64,000 nt of DNA from Maea johnstoni (Eukaryota; Annelida; Polychaeta; Spionida; Magelonidae). The notes under the pieces were generated by a model. It was not told where the DNA came from and ran no database searches. It worked only from the letters and a program-made list of their open reading frames with translations. A program made the translations under genes and the position numbers. The stretch covers positions 23,971,809-24,035,808 of the forward strand of contig OZ012689.1 of the NCBI GenBank assembly GCA_963942565.1, in the 5' to 3' direction. Shown here piece after piece: positions 1-11,724 of the stretch. The first letter of the stretch is position 1, and every line of letters starts with the position of its first letter.

Positions 1-946
1 CTGATACAAGAGCCCTCATGGTCTTTGTATCTTAATGACATCCCCTTGATCCGCAACCCCATAGGCACAGCATGCTAGTACCAACGGTATGTGTGCCTCA
101 GGTTACACAGTGTAACCTGGGGAAGTATTGGTCACGTGATTGGTTTCGCAGCAATTTCAGTCTGACCCAGGGCCTGTGAAACCAGCAGGCAGCCAATTCT
201 GGGGTACACATGTTATCTATGACTCATAGTGATGTGAGGCAGCGAAATTTGATGACGCATGCACAGTGCCCACTCCCTGTCTACTACTCCCAGATCACAG
301 TAAGACTAGATTTGGCAAGATTATCCAGGGTCCAGTGTCCATGGCTGTATTATGGGTCTATGGTAATTAGTATGATCAATCCATGTTTTATTCATCTTAG
401 ACAAAATTACCATGAAAACAGGTAATATTGGTACATTTCATGATGTTTACCTATAGCAGTTTCAGTCAAAACCCTCAAAGAATACTTGTGGGACGTTTGC
501 AGTTTCTACTCAAGTATAATTTTTTAGAGTCAGATTCAAGAAGTTATCCCTATCTGAAAATGTTGTACAGCCTGATGTCCACCCTTAGTCATTGGTATCC
601 CCCAGGGGGAAGTCAGACACCATGGTCACTACCTGACCTGTCTGTTGCACCCTGCTGGGAGGAAGCAGGAAATTGGATTACTTACCTGATAAGCACAAGA
701 CAGGGTTGGTGCCAGGTGCCTGACCTAGATTCTAGGCTGACCAGAGTAGACAATTCAAACCTCACACAAACATTCTTTAAAGGTTATTGATTATAACTGC
801 TTTAAGTAAATTAAGCTTATGGAATGTACCAATAGTGCCTGATTTTAGAGAAATTTTATTGAAAGATGACGGAAATGGGATATTCTCATTTGGCATATTT
901 TTCTCTGCAGCAATGTATATATTTTTGGAAAATCTAGTTCTTAGTG
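1..946. other. Non-tandem sequence, no recognised gene
   Basis: No convincing gene. A 120-codon open frame at 428-790 has no recognised domain and no repeat support. The segment around 636-745 (GTGCCAGGTGCCTGACCTAGATT-like core with a nearby AGGAAATTGGATTA stretch) resembles 10997-11065, so it is probably part of a low-copy dispersed repeat rather than an exon. Confidence 0.4.
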
Positions 947-950
947 CCAT

Positions 951-1535
951 GGTGTTTATGATGATGATAATGATAAAGTTGACCTCTAGACCTTTAAGCT
1001 ATTCATGATGATGATAATGGTAATAAAATTGACCTCTATACCTTGGCTATATAGTCATGATGATGATGATGATAATAAAATTGACTTCTACACCTTAGCT
1101 ATATTCATGGTGATGATGATTATGATGATGATAATAAAATTGACCTCTTCACCTTAGCTATATTCATGATGATGATGATGTTGATGATGACAATGATAAA
1201 ATGGACTTCTGCACCTTAGGTACATTCACAATGATGATGATGATAAAATTGACTTATACACCTTGGCTATATCCATGCTAATGACGATAAATTTGACCTC
1301 TACACCTTTGATAGCTATATTCATGATGATGATGATGATGATGATGATAAGATTGACGTATACACCTTGGCTATATCCATGCTGATGACGATAAATTTGA
1401 CCTCTACATCTTCGATAGCTATATTCATGATGATGATGATGATGATAAAATTGACTTCTACACCTTGGCTATATTCATGATGACGATGATGATATCGACG
1501 ATGATGATGACGATGATAAAATTGACTTCTGCACC
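951..1535. repeat. GATGAT/ATAAAATTGAC minisatellite
   Basis: Units of about 60-70 bp alternate a variable GATGAT run with a conserved part, AAAATTGACTTCTACACC followed by TTAGCTATATTCATGATG. Similar arrays sit at 2001-2119, 4085-4809 and 7872-8678. Unit length varies through the ATG run. The reverse strand gives small isoleucine/serine-rich frames that are not genes. Confidence 0.85.
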
Positions 1536-1538
1536 TTA

Positions 1539-1997
1539 GGCCACTCCAATTTATTTACTTGTCTTACGTGCTCAGGAGGTAGGAAATGAGCCATTATGGA
1601 ATAAAAAAAAAAGTTGAAAAATGTGACTTTTTAAATTTTTTTTAGAGTCTGACGACTAGGACTGGTAGCGATATGTTTCTACCAGCCTATTCTCAACTGA
1701 ATAAAATCAATCAATCTATCAATCCCTGTAACCTGAAGGGTGGGAGGTATACATCCTCAAGTCTGATGCTCTACTACAGCAATGATAGCTTCATGTAGTT
1801 GAATGAATCACACTTACAAAGAATATTCTTAAAACTTGCACTTTTTTTTTTTTTTTTTTGGAGTCTGACAGAAAATTTCAAAACCACTTTCGTCCGTAAG
1901 ACACCAAAGATGACTTTTTTTTTCTTTTTTTTTGGAGTCTGACAGGATTTTTTTTCCAAAAAAAGCTCGTAAGACAAGTAATTAAATTGGAGTGGCC
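1539..1997. mobile_element. 459-bp MITE with TTA target duplication (PIF/Harbinger-like)
   Basis: Ends are inverted repeats of about 33 bp: GGCCACTCCAATTTATTTAC at the left matches the complement of the right end, with CTTGTCTTACG continuing inward on both sides. TTA flanks both sides (1536-1538 and 1998-2000). Neighbouring minisatellite units read CACCTTAGCTATATT without an insert, which is the empty site and makes the 3-bp duplication firm. The interior has T-runs and repeated GGAGTCTGACAG but no coding capacity. TTA duplication with GG-starting ends fits PIF/Harbinger; the family is inferred. Confidence 0.75.
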
Positions 1998-2119
1998 TTA
2001 GCTATATTTACGATGATGATGACAATACCGATTGATGATGACGATGATAAAATTGACTTCTTCACCTTAGCTATAGCCATAATGATGATGACAATAATAA
2101 AATGGACTTCTACATTGTA

Positions 2120-2330
2120 AGGCCCAGTCACACTATGGTCCGACTATCGCACGATTTTAAAATCGGCAGGGCGGACTTGAATTTTCACCTATCGGCTCCG
2201 TCTGAAAAGTCGGTACTGGGTTAAGATTGTGTATGCCGACTTTTTAGACGGAGCCGATAGGTGAAAAAATCGAGTCAGACCTGCCGATTTTAAAATCGTG
2301 CGATAGTCGGACCCTAGTGTGACTGGGCCT
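2120..2330. mobile_element. Foldback MITE, copy in U1
   Basis: Nearly the whole 211 bp is a palindrome: about 94-bp arms starting AGGCCCAGTCACACTA and ending in its complement, around a centre GTACTGGGTTAAGATTGTGTATG. GTA lies on both sides (2117-2119, 2331-2333), suggesting a 3-bp target duplication in the minisatellite. No coding sequence. A right half without its left arm follows at about 2462-2578. Confidence 0.8.
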
Positions 2331-2923
2331 GTAGCTATATTCATTATGATGATGAGGATGATGATGACAGAGATAAAATTTACTTCCACGCTATAGCTAT
2401 ATTCACAATGATGATGATAATACTCAGCGAGAGCTATCCGAATACCAACATGACAGGGTTTAACTGGGTTAAGATCGTATATGCCAACTTTTTAGACGGA
2501 GCCGATAGGTGAAAAAATTGAGTCCGACCTGCCTATTTTAAAATCGTGCGATAGTCGGACCCTAGTGTGACTGGGCCTGTAGTTATATTCATTATGATGA
2601 TGATGATGGTGATGATGATGATGATGATGACAGAGATACAATTTACGTCCACGCTATATCTATATTCACAATGATGATGATAATACTCAGCGAGAGCTAT
2701 CCGAATACCAACATGACAGGGTTAAAATGGTTTTCAAAAATCTTTGAGTCATTGCGCTTTGAACAAAAGTAGCCTCAACATAGCTGATATGTTGTTTCAA
2801 GAATAAAGTATATTTTGAATGATATTGAAGGAAAAACGTTAATTAGATCCTAACCTAGCTCTTTTGAAATATTTCAAATAAATTTGTCTATAATCAGATG
2901 TTATGGGGTGAAAGCTTCATTCA

Positions 2924-3130
2924 CCCTTCCAATGCTGAGGTTACTTTCATCCAAAGGACAAGGATGCAAAGATTTTTGAAAACCATCTAAACCCTGTCAT
3001 GTTGGTATTCATTGGATGGCTCTCACTGAGTACTCTCAGAAGAATACCCATGTGACAGGGTTTCAGTTATTTTAAAAGTTTTTTTGCATCATTTTTGTTT
3101 TGGGCAAATTAGCCTGCCGCAGCATAAGGG
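2924..3130. mobile_element. piggyBac-like MITE, CCCTT family
   Basis: About 207 bp from CCCTTCCAATGCTGAGG to GCCGCAGCATAAGGG. It is one of at least ten copies of a family whose best copies are bounded by TTAA (see 61622, 46623, 46845). Internal landmarks are AAACCCTGTCATGTTGGTATTCATTGG split over the centre and GAGTACTC. Flanking TTAA is degenerate here. Confidence 0.65.
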
Positions 3131-3186
3131 TTATACCTGTACCAACCAAAAAGACCTGACTTGGTCGTTGAAATCATTCTTCTTAA

Positions 3187-4085
3187 CCCATTTATGCCTG
3201 TAGCCCCAAAAACTGCATGGCTATTTTGGTGATAATCTCTTTAACAAAATCACTTATCGTGAAATATCTGAAGGAGAAATTTGAGCAGAAAACAAAAAGC
3301 AATGTTCTGCAAATATTTAAGTATAAAAGTTAATTGTATCGTTACCTACAACTTTCAAATACATTTTAAAAATTAATGCCTCATCCTCAGGTCATGTTGA
3401 AAGTGTCAGAGCAATTGACATCACAACTCTAAGCATGGATAAGTCAAAAACATATGTATCTGGAGTGAATAAATAATCTGACAACATTTGACATAACTAA
3501 TAAGATAAATTGAGAATTATTTGAAGAGCACTAGTTAAACTAAACACGAACAATAACTCTCAGTCAATTACCTTAAGTACTAACTATCAACCTTTCCAAT
3601 GCTGAGGCTATGCTATTGTCCAAAGAACAAGAATGCAAAGATTTTTTGAAAACCATCTAAACCCTGTCATGTTGGTATTCATGGGATTGCTCTTGCTGAG
3701 TACCCATATGCCAGGTTTCCATTACAGGAAATAAGCAAATAGATAACCGTCTCTGGGACGGTAACAGGCTAGCTATGCATCCTGTCATTCGCTCTCCCCA
3801 GAGAACGCTACCCACCTGGCAGGTACTGGCATGCAGGTCCTTATCTATATGGGTCAAATGCGGCCAGCTAGTAGCAGTGTAGGAGGGAGTGTTGATGCAA
3901 GATTTAGACAGTCATACAGATTTCACTTGCAGCAGAAAATTGTGTATAAAAGCGGTTTTAATGGAAATGACAACAAAAAAAGTGGTGTATTTAGGTTAGG
4001 AAGTATATGATACTCCGGCGTGCAGCTTAATATAGGAGTTTTAGCGAGCTCTTGAGGGTTGAAAGTTGTAACTAGTGACTTTACA
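3187..4085. mobile_element. Truncated 1-kb TTAA element in U1
   Basis: Begins after TTAA at 3183-3186 with CCCATTTATGCCTGTAGC and is collinear with the complete copy at 9716-10766. It stops at the U1/U2 junction, so the right end is missing. A half copy of the CCCTT MITE (about 3593-3720) is nested inside. Confidence 0.6.
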
Positions 4086-4812
4086 AAGTTTATGATGATG
4101 ATAATGATAAAGTTGACCTCTAGACCTTTAAGCTATTCATGATGATGATAATGATAATAAAATTGACATCTTTACCTTGGCTATATAGTCATGATGATGA
4201 TGATGATAATAAAATTGACTTCTACACCTTAGCTATATTCATGATGATGATGATGATAATAAAATTGACCTCTACACCTTAGCTATATTCATGATGATGA
4301 TGATGTTGATGATGACAATGATAAAATGGACTTCTGCACCTTAACTATATTGACGATGATGATGATGATAAAATTGACTTATACACCACGGAAGTGGCTA
4401 TATCCATGCTGATGACTATAAATTTGACCTCTACACCTTTGATAGCTATATTCATGATGATGATGATGATAACATTGACGTATACACCTTGGCTATATCC
4501 ATGCTGATGATGATAAATTTGACCTCTACACCTTTGATAGCTATATTCATGATGATGATGATGATGATAAAATTGACGTATACACCTTGGCTATATCCAT
4601 GCTGATGACGATAAATTTGACCTCTACACCTTTGATAGCTATATTCATGATGATGATGATGATGATAAAATTGACTTCTACATCTTGGCTATATTCATGA
4701 TGACGATGATGATATCGATTGATGATGACGATGATAAAATTGACTTCTTCACCTTAGCTATAGCCATGATGATGATGATGATGACAATAATAAAATTGAC
4801 TTCTACATTGTA

Positions 4813-5008
4813 AGGCCCAGTCACACTAGGGTCTGACTATCGCACAGGGCGGACTCGATTTTTCACCTATCGGCTCCGTCTAAAAAGTCTGTACTGGGTT
4901 AAGATTGTATATGCCGACTTTTTAGATGGAGGCGATAGGTGAAAAAATCGAGTCCGACCTGCCGATTTTTAAATCGTGCGATAGTCGGACCCTAGTGTGA
5001 CTGGGCCT
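4813..5008. mobile_element. Foldback MITE, copy in U2
   Basis: 196 bp, same AGGCCCAGTCACAC ends and GTA flanks (4810-4812, 5009-5011) as the 2120 copy. It lacks about 15 bp of the left arm next to TATCGCACAGGGCGG. The 8682 copy shares this deletion, so U2 and U3 share a more recent ancestor with each other than with U1. Confidence 0.8.
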
Positions 5009-5604
5009 GTAGCTATATTCATTATGATAATGATGATGATGCTGACAGATAAAATTTACTTCCACGCTATAGCTATATTCACAATGATGATGATAATACT
5101 CAGCGAGAGCTATCAGAATACCAACATGACAGGGTTTAACTTCTGCATCAGACGTGCTGTAGGGTAGCACGTCGTCCGTAGGACATTCATAGATTCAGCA
5201 TGCTGCCACTCGCCAAGTTGGCAATATATTAGGTATATAGGGAAAAGTGCCAGAACAAAATTCTTCGTAATAACGGTTTATGGCAGCGAGTTTATTGATG
5301 AAACTGAGCGGCCAAAAAATCAAGTGATGCGTGCGATTGAAACATTGTCTGAAGCTTATATATGGGAAAATTTTTGGCATATTTTTGCGCCTGTGTACTT
5401 TTAGCTAATATGTCGAAAAAGGGGAACAACTTTACGGTAATTCCGCGAATAGCGAAACAGCGAAATATGTATAGGACGTACACCTACGGTATACTATTAT
5501 ACTACGGAGATGCATCATTCTGAGAATATCGCTAAACTGGCCATAAGTTCTTAAATCATGGTACGTGTGTGTTATGAATTGTTCAATTGATATTGTGCAT
5601 GTAC

Positions 5605-7030
5605 GTTGGCATACCCGTCAGCATTCAACAATCCAAAATCAGGATATTTCACTTATCAGGCGGTTTACTATACTGCGAGGTCTTTTGGTTTCATTTTGTT
5701 TAGTTCCAATTCTGGGAGGGGCCAGGTTAGTACTTTTGCTTAAGGAACGGGCCTTTAGAGTTGGTAATCATGGAAACATATGTTAATAGGATAACTTTAA
5801 TTTTAGCAGATCACAATTGCTGCATGATAATATACACACAGTTTTCAAAAACATGCAGATAGCTTTGGAACTGAAAATGTTTTCATCAACAACATTAACA
5901 TTGTGTGATCTTTCCAGACATTGTGTGATCTTTCAAGATCAAATACTTACTTTGTTCAGCATATTATGAAATTCTTGGCTCTTGGCTAGAAAATAAATTT
6001 ATTCTTGAGGAATGGTGGATGATCTTTGAAAGTTGGCAAATCAGTAGCTAATCTGAAGATTTCTGACCAAGTTATATAATTCATACCTGTTAACATTCAA
6101 CCATCCAAAATCAGGAGATTTTATGGGGTTCCAATCCTGGCCACCAGGGGTCAGATTAGTTTATTAGTTTAGGAGTGGGCTATTATATTTTACAGGTGTT
6201 GGCAAATTGATAACCATACAAGTATGATTATGAAATAACTTTAATTTCATGTAGCAGATCACACTTGCAGCATGATGACAAATTCCCAGTTATGAGAAAC
6301 ACACAGACATTGCTTTTGAACTGAATACATCATAATAGTCCATGACCCAGAGGTGGTCAGTATCATATTGGGGGGGGGGGGGGGGGGCAAATTTTGGTTA
6401 ATGTAATGTTTTTGAATTCCCCATATTCTCACCTTTATGGTATTTCAGTAACAAATATTTTCCAAATCAGACCTTTTTTTCCCAGATGAACAATAAAATA
6501 GCTTTAAATATTTACACGATCACTAATTTGCTTTTACTCACTACCCATATTCCTCATATTTCATAACTATTACATCTCTATCCATTCCCCTTTAGATATG
6601 GATTCGTGCGCCGGCCTACATATTTACAAGTATGATTATGAAATAACTTTAATTTCATGTAGCAGATCACACTTGCAGCATGATGACAAATTCCCAGTTA
6701 TGAGAAACACACAGACATTGCTTTTGAACTGAATACATCATAATAGTCCATGACCCAGAGGTGGTCAGTATCATATTGGGGGGGGGGGGGGGGGCAAATT
6801 TTGGTTAATGTAATGTTTTTGAATTCCCCATATTCTCACCTTTATGGTATTTCAGTAACAAATATTTTCCAAATCAGACCTTTTTTCCCAGATGAACAAT
6901 AAAATAGCTTTAAATATTTACACGATCACTAATTTGCTTTTACTCACTACCCATATTCCTCATATTTCATAACTATTACATCTCTATCCATTCCCCTTGA
7001 GATATGGATTCGTGCGCCGGCCTACATATT
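5605..7030. repeat. Nested tandem duplications within U2
   Basis: A diverged 200-bp repeat (ATTCAACAATCCAAAATCAGG... CAGATCACA) occurs at about 5610-5830 and 6085-6265. From 6218 a 408-bp block repeats almost exactly at 6626-7030. Both copies carry a run of 16-18 G and end at CGTGCGCCGGCCTACATATT. No gene seen. Confidence 0.8.
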
Positions 7031-8681
7031 TTGGCGCACGGATCCATTCATCTACCATACCTGCCTAACCTCTGCGCTGTGTTGCGCCAAGCGCCACTAG
7101 CTTCATACTACTTTCCATTCCTTTCATTTCCACTCCTATCACATTGTATCGGACTTTCTCTGGGTTAAGATCGTATATGCCGACTTTTTAGACGGAGCCG
7201 ATAGGTGAAAAAATCGAATCAAATCAAAAACATATGTATCTGGAGTGAATAAATAATCTGACAACATTTGACATAACTAATAAGATAAATTGAGAATTAT
7301 TTGAAGAGCACTAGTTAAACTAAACACGAACAGTAACTCTCAGTCAATTACCTTAAGTACTAAATATTAACCTTTCCAATGCTGAGGCTATACTATCGTC
7401 CAAAGAACAAGAATGCAAAGATTTTTTGAAAACCATCTAAACCCTGTCATGTTGGTATTCATGGGATTGCTCTTGCTGAGTACCCATATGCCAGGTTTCC
7501 ATTACAGGAAATAGGCAAATAGATAACCGTCCCTGGGACGGTAACCTATGCATCCTGTCATTCGCTCTCCCCAGAGAACGCTACCCACCTGGCAGGTACT
7601 GGCATGCAGGTCCTTATCTATATGGGTCAAATGCGGCCAGCTAGTAGCAGTGTAGGAGGGAGTGTTGACGCAAGATTTAGACAGTCATACAGATTTCACT
7701 TGCAGCAGAAAATTATGTATAAAAGCGGTTTTAATGGAAATGACAACAAAAAAAGTGGTGTATTTAGGTTAGGAAGTTAGGTTAGGAAGACCTCTACACT
7801 TTCCGGCGTGCAGCTTAATACGGGAGTTTTAGCGAGCTCTTGAGGGTTGAAAGTTGTAACTAGTGACTTTAAAAAGTTTATGATGATGATAATGATAAAG
7901 TTGACCTCTAGACCTTTAAGCTATTCATGATGATGATAATGATAATAAAATTGACCTTTCTACCTAGGCTATATAGTCATGATGATGATGATGATAATAA
8001 AATTGACTTCTACACCTTAGCTATATTCATGATGATGATGATGATGATGATAATAAAATTGACCTCTACACCTTAGCTATATTCATGATGATGATGATGT
8101 TGATGATGACAATGATAAAATGGACTTCTGCACCTTAACTATATTGACGATGATGATGATGATAAAATTGACTTATACACGACGGAAGTGGCTATATCCA
8201 TGCTGATGACGATAAATTTGACCTCTACACCTTTGATAGCTATATTCATGATGATGATGAGGATTAAAATTGACGTATACACCTTGGCTATATCCATGCT
8301 GGTGATGATAAATTTGACCTCTACACCTTTGATAGCTATATTCATGATGATGATGATGATGATAAAATTGACATATACACCTTGGCTATATCCATGCTGA
8401 TGACGATAAATTTGACCTCTACACCTTTGAAAGCTATATTCATGATGATGATGATGATGATAAAATTGACTTCTACATCTTGGCTATATTCATGATGATG
8501 ATGATGATGATATCGCTGATGATAATGACGATGATGAAATTGACTTCTGCACCTTAGCTATATTTACGATGATGATGACAATATCGATTGATGATGATGA
8601 TGATAAAATTGACTTCTTCACCTTAGCTATAGCCATGATGATGATGATGATGACAATAATAAAATTGACTTCTACATTGTA

Positions 8682-8877
8682 AGGCCCAGTCACACAAGGG
8701 TCCGACTATCACACAGGGCGGACTCGATTTTTCACCTATCGGCTCCGTCTAAAAAGTCTGTACTGGGTTAAGATTGTATATGCCGACTTTTTAGATGGAG
8801 CCGATAGGTGAAAAAATCGAGTCCGACCTGCCGATTTTTAAATCGTGCGATAGTCGGACCCTAGTGTGACTGTGCCT
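8682..8877. mobile_element. Foldback MITE, copy in U3
   Basis: 196 bp with AGGCCCAGTCACAC ends (right end TGTGCCT, one change) and GTA flanks. It has the same left-arm deletion as the 4813 copy. A right-half fragment follows at about 9010-9125. Confidence 0.8.
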
Positions 8878-9451
8878 GTAGCTATATTCATTATGATGAT
8901 GATGATGATGCTGACAGATAAAATTTACTTCCACGCTATAGCTGTATTCACAATGATGATGATAATACTCAGCGAGAGCTATCCGAATACCAACATGACA
9001 GGGTTTAACTTGGTTAAGATCGTATATGCCGACTTTTTAGACGGAGCCAATAGGTGAAAAAATCGAGTCCGACCTGCCTATTTTAAAATCGTGTGTTAGT
9101 CTGACCCTAGTCTGACTGGGCCTGTAGCTATATTCTTTATGATGATAGTGATGATGATGATGACAGAGATAAAATTTACTTCCATGCTACATCTATATTC
9201 ACAATGATGATGATAATACTCAGCGAGAGCTATCCGAATACCAACATGACAGGGTTTAAATGGTTTTCAAAAATCTTTGAGTCATTGCGCTTTGAACAAA
9301 AGTAGCCTCAGCATTGCTGATATCTTGTTGAATAAAGTATATTTTGAATGATATTGAAGGAAAAACGTTAATTAGATCCCAACCTAGCTCCTTTGAAATA
9401 TTTCAAATAAATTTGTCTATAATCAGATGTTATGGAGTGAAAGCTTCATTC

Positions 9452-9659
9452 ACCTTTCCAATGCTGAGGTTACTTTCATCCAAAGGACAAGGATGCAAAG
9501 ATTTTTGAAAACCATCTAAACCCTGTCATGTTGGTATTCATTGGATGGCTCTCACTGAGTACTCTCAGAAGAATACCCATGTGACAGGGTTTCAGTTATT
9601 TTAAATGTTTTTTTGCATCATTTTTGTTTTGGGCAAATTAGCCTGCCGCAGCATAAGGG
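9452..9659. mobile_element. piggyBac-like MITE, CCCTT family, copy in U3
   Basis: Counterpart of the 2924 copy within the duplicated unit, over 95% alike by eye. It runs from CCTTTCCAATGCTGAGG to GCAGCATAAGGG. Confidence 0.65.
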
Positions 9660-9715
9660 TTATACCTGTACCAACCAAAAAGACCTGACTTGGTTGTTGA
9701 AATCATTCTTCTTAA

Positions 9716-10766
9716 CCCATTCATGCCTGTAGCCCCAAAAACTGCATGGCTATTTTGGTGATAATCTCTCTAACAAAATCACTTATCGTGAAATATCTGA
9801 AGGAGAAATTTGAGCAGAAAACAATAAGCAATGTTCTGCAAATATTTAAGTAAAAAAGTTAATTGTACCATTACCTACAACTTTCAAATACATTTCAAAA
9901 TTAATGCCTCATCCTCAGGTCATGTTGAAAGTGTCGGAGCAATTGACATCACAACTCTAAGCATGGATAAGTCAAAAACATATGTATCTGGAGTGAATAA
10001 ATAATCTGACAACATTTGACATAACTAATAAGATAAATTGAGAATTATTTGAAGAGCACTAGTTAAACTAAACACGAACAATAACTCTCAGTCAATTACC
10101 TTAAGTACTAACTATCAACCTTTCCAATGCTGAGGCTATGCTATTGTCCAAAGAACAAGAATGCAAAGATTTTTTGAAAACCATCTAAACCCTGTCATGT
10201 TGGTATTCATGGGATTGCTCTTGCTGAGTACCCATATGCCAGGTTTCCATTACAGGAAATAAGCACATAGATAACCGTTCCTGGGACGGTAACAGGCTAT
10301 GCATCCTGTCATTCGCTCTCCCCAGAGAACCCTACCCACCTGGCAGGTACTGGCATGCAGGTCCTTATCTATATGGGTCAAATGCGGCCAGCTAGTAGCA
10401 GTGTAGGAGGGAGTGTTGACGCAAGATTAGTCATACAGATTTCCACTTGCAGCAGCACATCGAGTATAAAAGCGGTTTTAATGGAAATGACCACAAAAAA
10501 GTGGTGTATTTAGGTTAGGAAGTATATGATACTCCGGCGTGCAGCTTAATATAGGAGTTTTAGCGTGCTCTTGAGGGTTGAAAGTTGTAACTATAGTGAC
10601 TTTAAAAAGTTCTATGTGACCATTTCCTGTCATGTCAGTCATATTTAAGCTATTTGTGACATTTTGTATTGGCAAAATTATAGCCACCAGCAGCTTGTGT
10701 TAAGGAAATTTAAAGTATCATGGGTCCAGAAATCACTTATCAAGGAGATCTACAGGCATGAAAGGG
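9716..10766. mobile_element. TTAA-flanked 1.05-kb non-autonomous element
   Basis: Bounded by TTAA at 9712-9715 and 10767-10770. Ends read CCCATTCATGCCTGTAG and its inverted partner CTACAGGCATGAAAGGG. Contains a nested half copy of the CCCTT MITE (about 10118-10250) and no coding sequence. TTAA duplication plus CCC...GGG ends is the piggyBac pattern; assignment is by inference. Confidence 0.6.
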
Positions 10767-10770
10767 TTAA

Positions 10771-11633
10771 TTATGGGGAAACATATATGGCTTATAAGAA
10801 TTCAATTTGTTGTGGTCTGACAGTGGCTTAGGTTATTCACCTTCTTTACTCTAATCAAAATAACCCCCAGTCTTGCAAATTCAATACCAGCAGCTACTTC
10901 AAACTTAGGCCTAAATCTATCAACTACTACTGCTACTACTAATGATAATAATGATAATGATAATAATACTAAAAATGAAAATGATAAGCACAGTGAGACA
11001 GTGCCTGCTGGTGCAGGAGCCTGACCTAGATTATGCTGGGGTAAAACAGGAAATCAGTTTATTTTTAAAATATCTACACTATCTGCCCTAATGGACCAAT
11101 CAGAACAGGTCCTGCCTACCATGTGACCAAGCTGTGGGGTAGTTTTTATACACTCATACTTACATCATTGATGAAGCAGCATCTCCAGGCTGATCTCCAC
11201 CATTTTGACCTGCCCTAAGGATGTTCTAGGATGGATGAACTTCTCAGATGCAGGTATGTACTAACCATTATTTCAAGACTTACGTAGTTAAGGAAAATCT
11301 TTAAAATGACAAAAGCCTGACTTACATGGTAACCTATATCTTACATTTTCTTCTACATTAACATGTTCAAACATAAAATACGTAACCTAATTAGGTTCAG
11401 GTACTTCATTATAGGTAATTCAATCATGAAATATTAGTTTATATATAAAACACTTATCAATACATATTCATTTCATTACATAATGTTATTTATTCTGTAT
11501 TAAACATGCATTTAGTGGTCGAAACTATTACCTTTTTGCATATCAATTTAAATATTACACCTGATAAAATACATACCCAGATATTAGTATGAAATGATAG
11601 GGTGGGCCCTAAGATTAATGACTTTTGTTGCAG
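10771..11633. other. AT-rich, mostly unique sequence
   Basis: Holds a short AAT/GATAAT run (10935-10985) and a dispersed-repeat fragment (10997-11065). A consensus-like splice donor, CAG/GTATGT, lies at about 11251-11257 after a short ATG-containing stretch. It could be the edge of an upstream exon of the candidate below, but I see no long open frame. Confidence 0.3.
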
Positions 11634-11724
11634 AGTTTGCATTTCACCACTGGTGGCGGCATTTATATGATGGTTGAATGGGAAATGAGAGTGACTACCA
11701 ACAACAGGGGAAACAATTACTCAG
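11634..11724 (+). other. Candidate 91-bp internal exon
   Basis: Acceptor TTTTGTTGCAG ends at 11633 and donor TCAG/GTGAGT starts at 11725, both strong. Between them one frame is open and reads FTTGGGIYMMVEWEMRV in the middle, a normal-looking amino-acid mix. The exon ends in phase 1. No domain recognised. It may be joined to the 17151 segment, since 5.4 kb of repeat array lies between. A chance pair of splice motifs remains possible. Confidence 0.25.

Larger units (their letters stand above)
947..4085. repeat. Tandem 3-kb unit, copy 1 (U1)
   Basis: Starts at GTTTATGATGATGATAATG and runs through a GATGAT minisatellite, a TIR element, a foldback MITE, a piggyBac-like MITE and a non-repetitive tail. 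The minisatellite start reappears directly after the tail at 4085 and again at 7872, so the unit is repeated head to tail. U1 is the copy that still holds the 459-bp TIR element at 1539-1997. Confidence 0.8.
4086..7871. repeat. Tandem 3-kb unit, copy 2 (U2), interrupted
   Basis: The first part (to about 5150) repeats the minisatellite and foldback MITE; the last part (7217-7871) repeats 3431-4085. The middle (about 5150-7216) is absent from the other copies and replaces their MITE region. This makes U2 a rearranged copy. Confidence 0.75.
7872..10610. repeat. Tandem 3-kb unit, copy 3 (U3)
   Basis: Minisatellite, foldback MITE, CCCTT MITE and tail in the same order as U1, and without the TTA-flanked 459-bp element. 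After about 10605 (AAAGTTCTATGTGACC) the sequence continues into the right end of the TTAA element. U3 therefore shows the arrangement that existed before the tandem joins at 4085 and 7872. Confidence 0.8.

Noticed and set aside
428-790. 120-codon plus frame as a gene
   Set aside because: No domain, weak composition signal, and part of it resembles a dispersed repeat near 11 kb.
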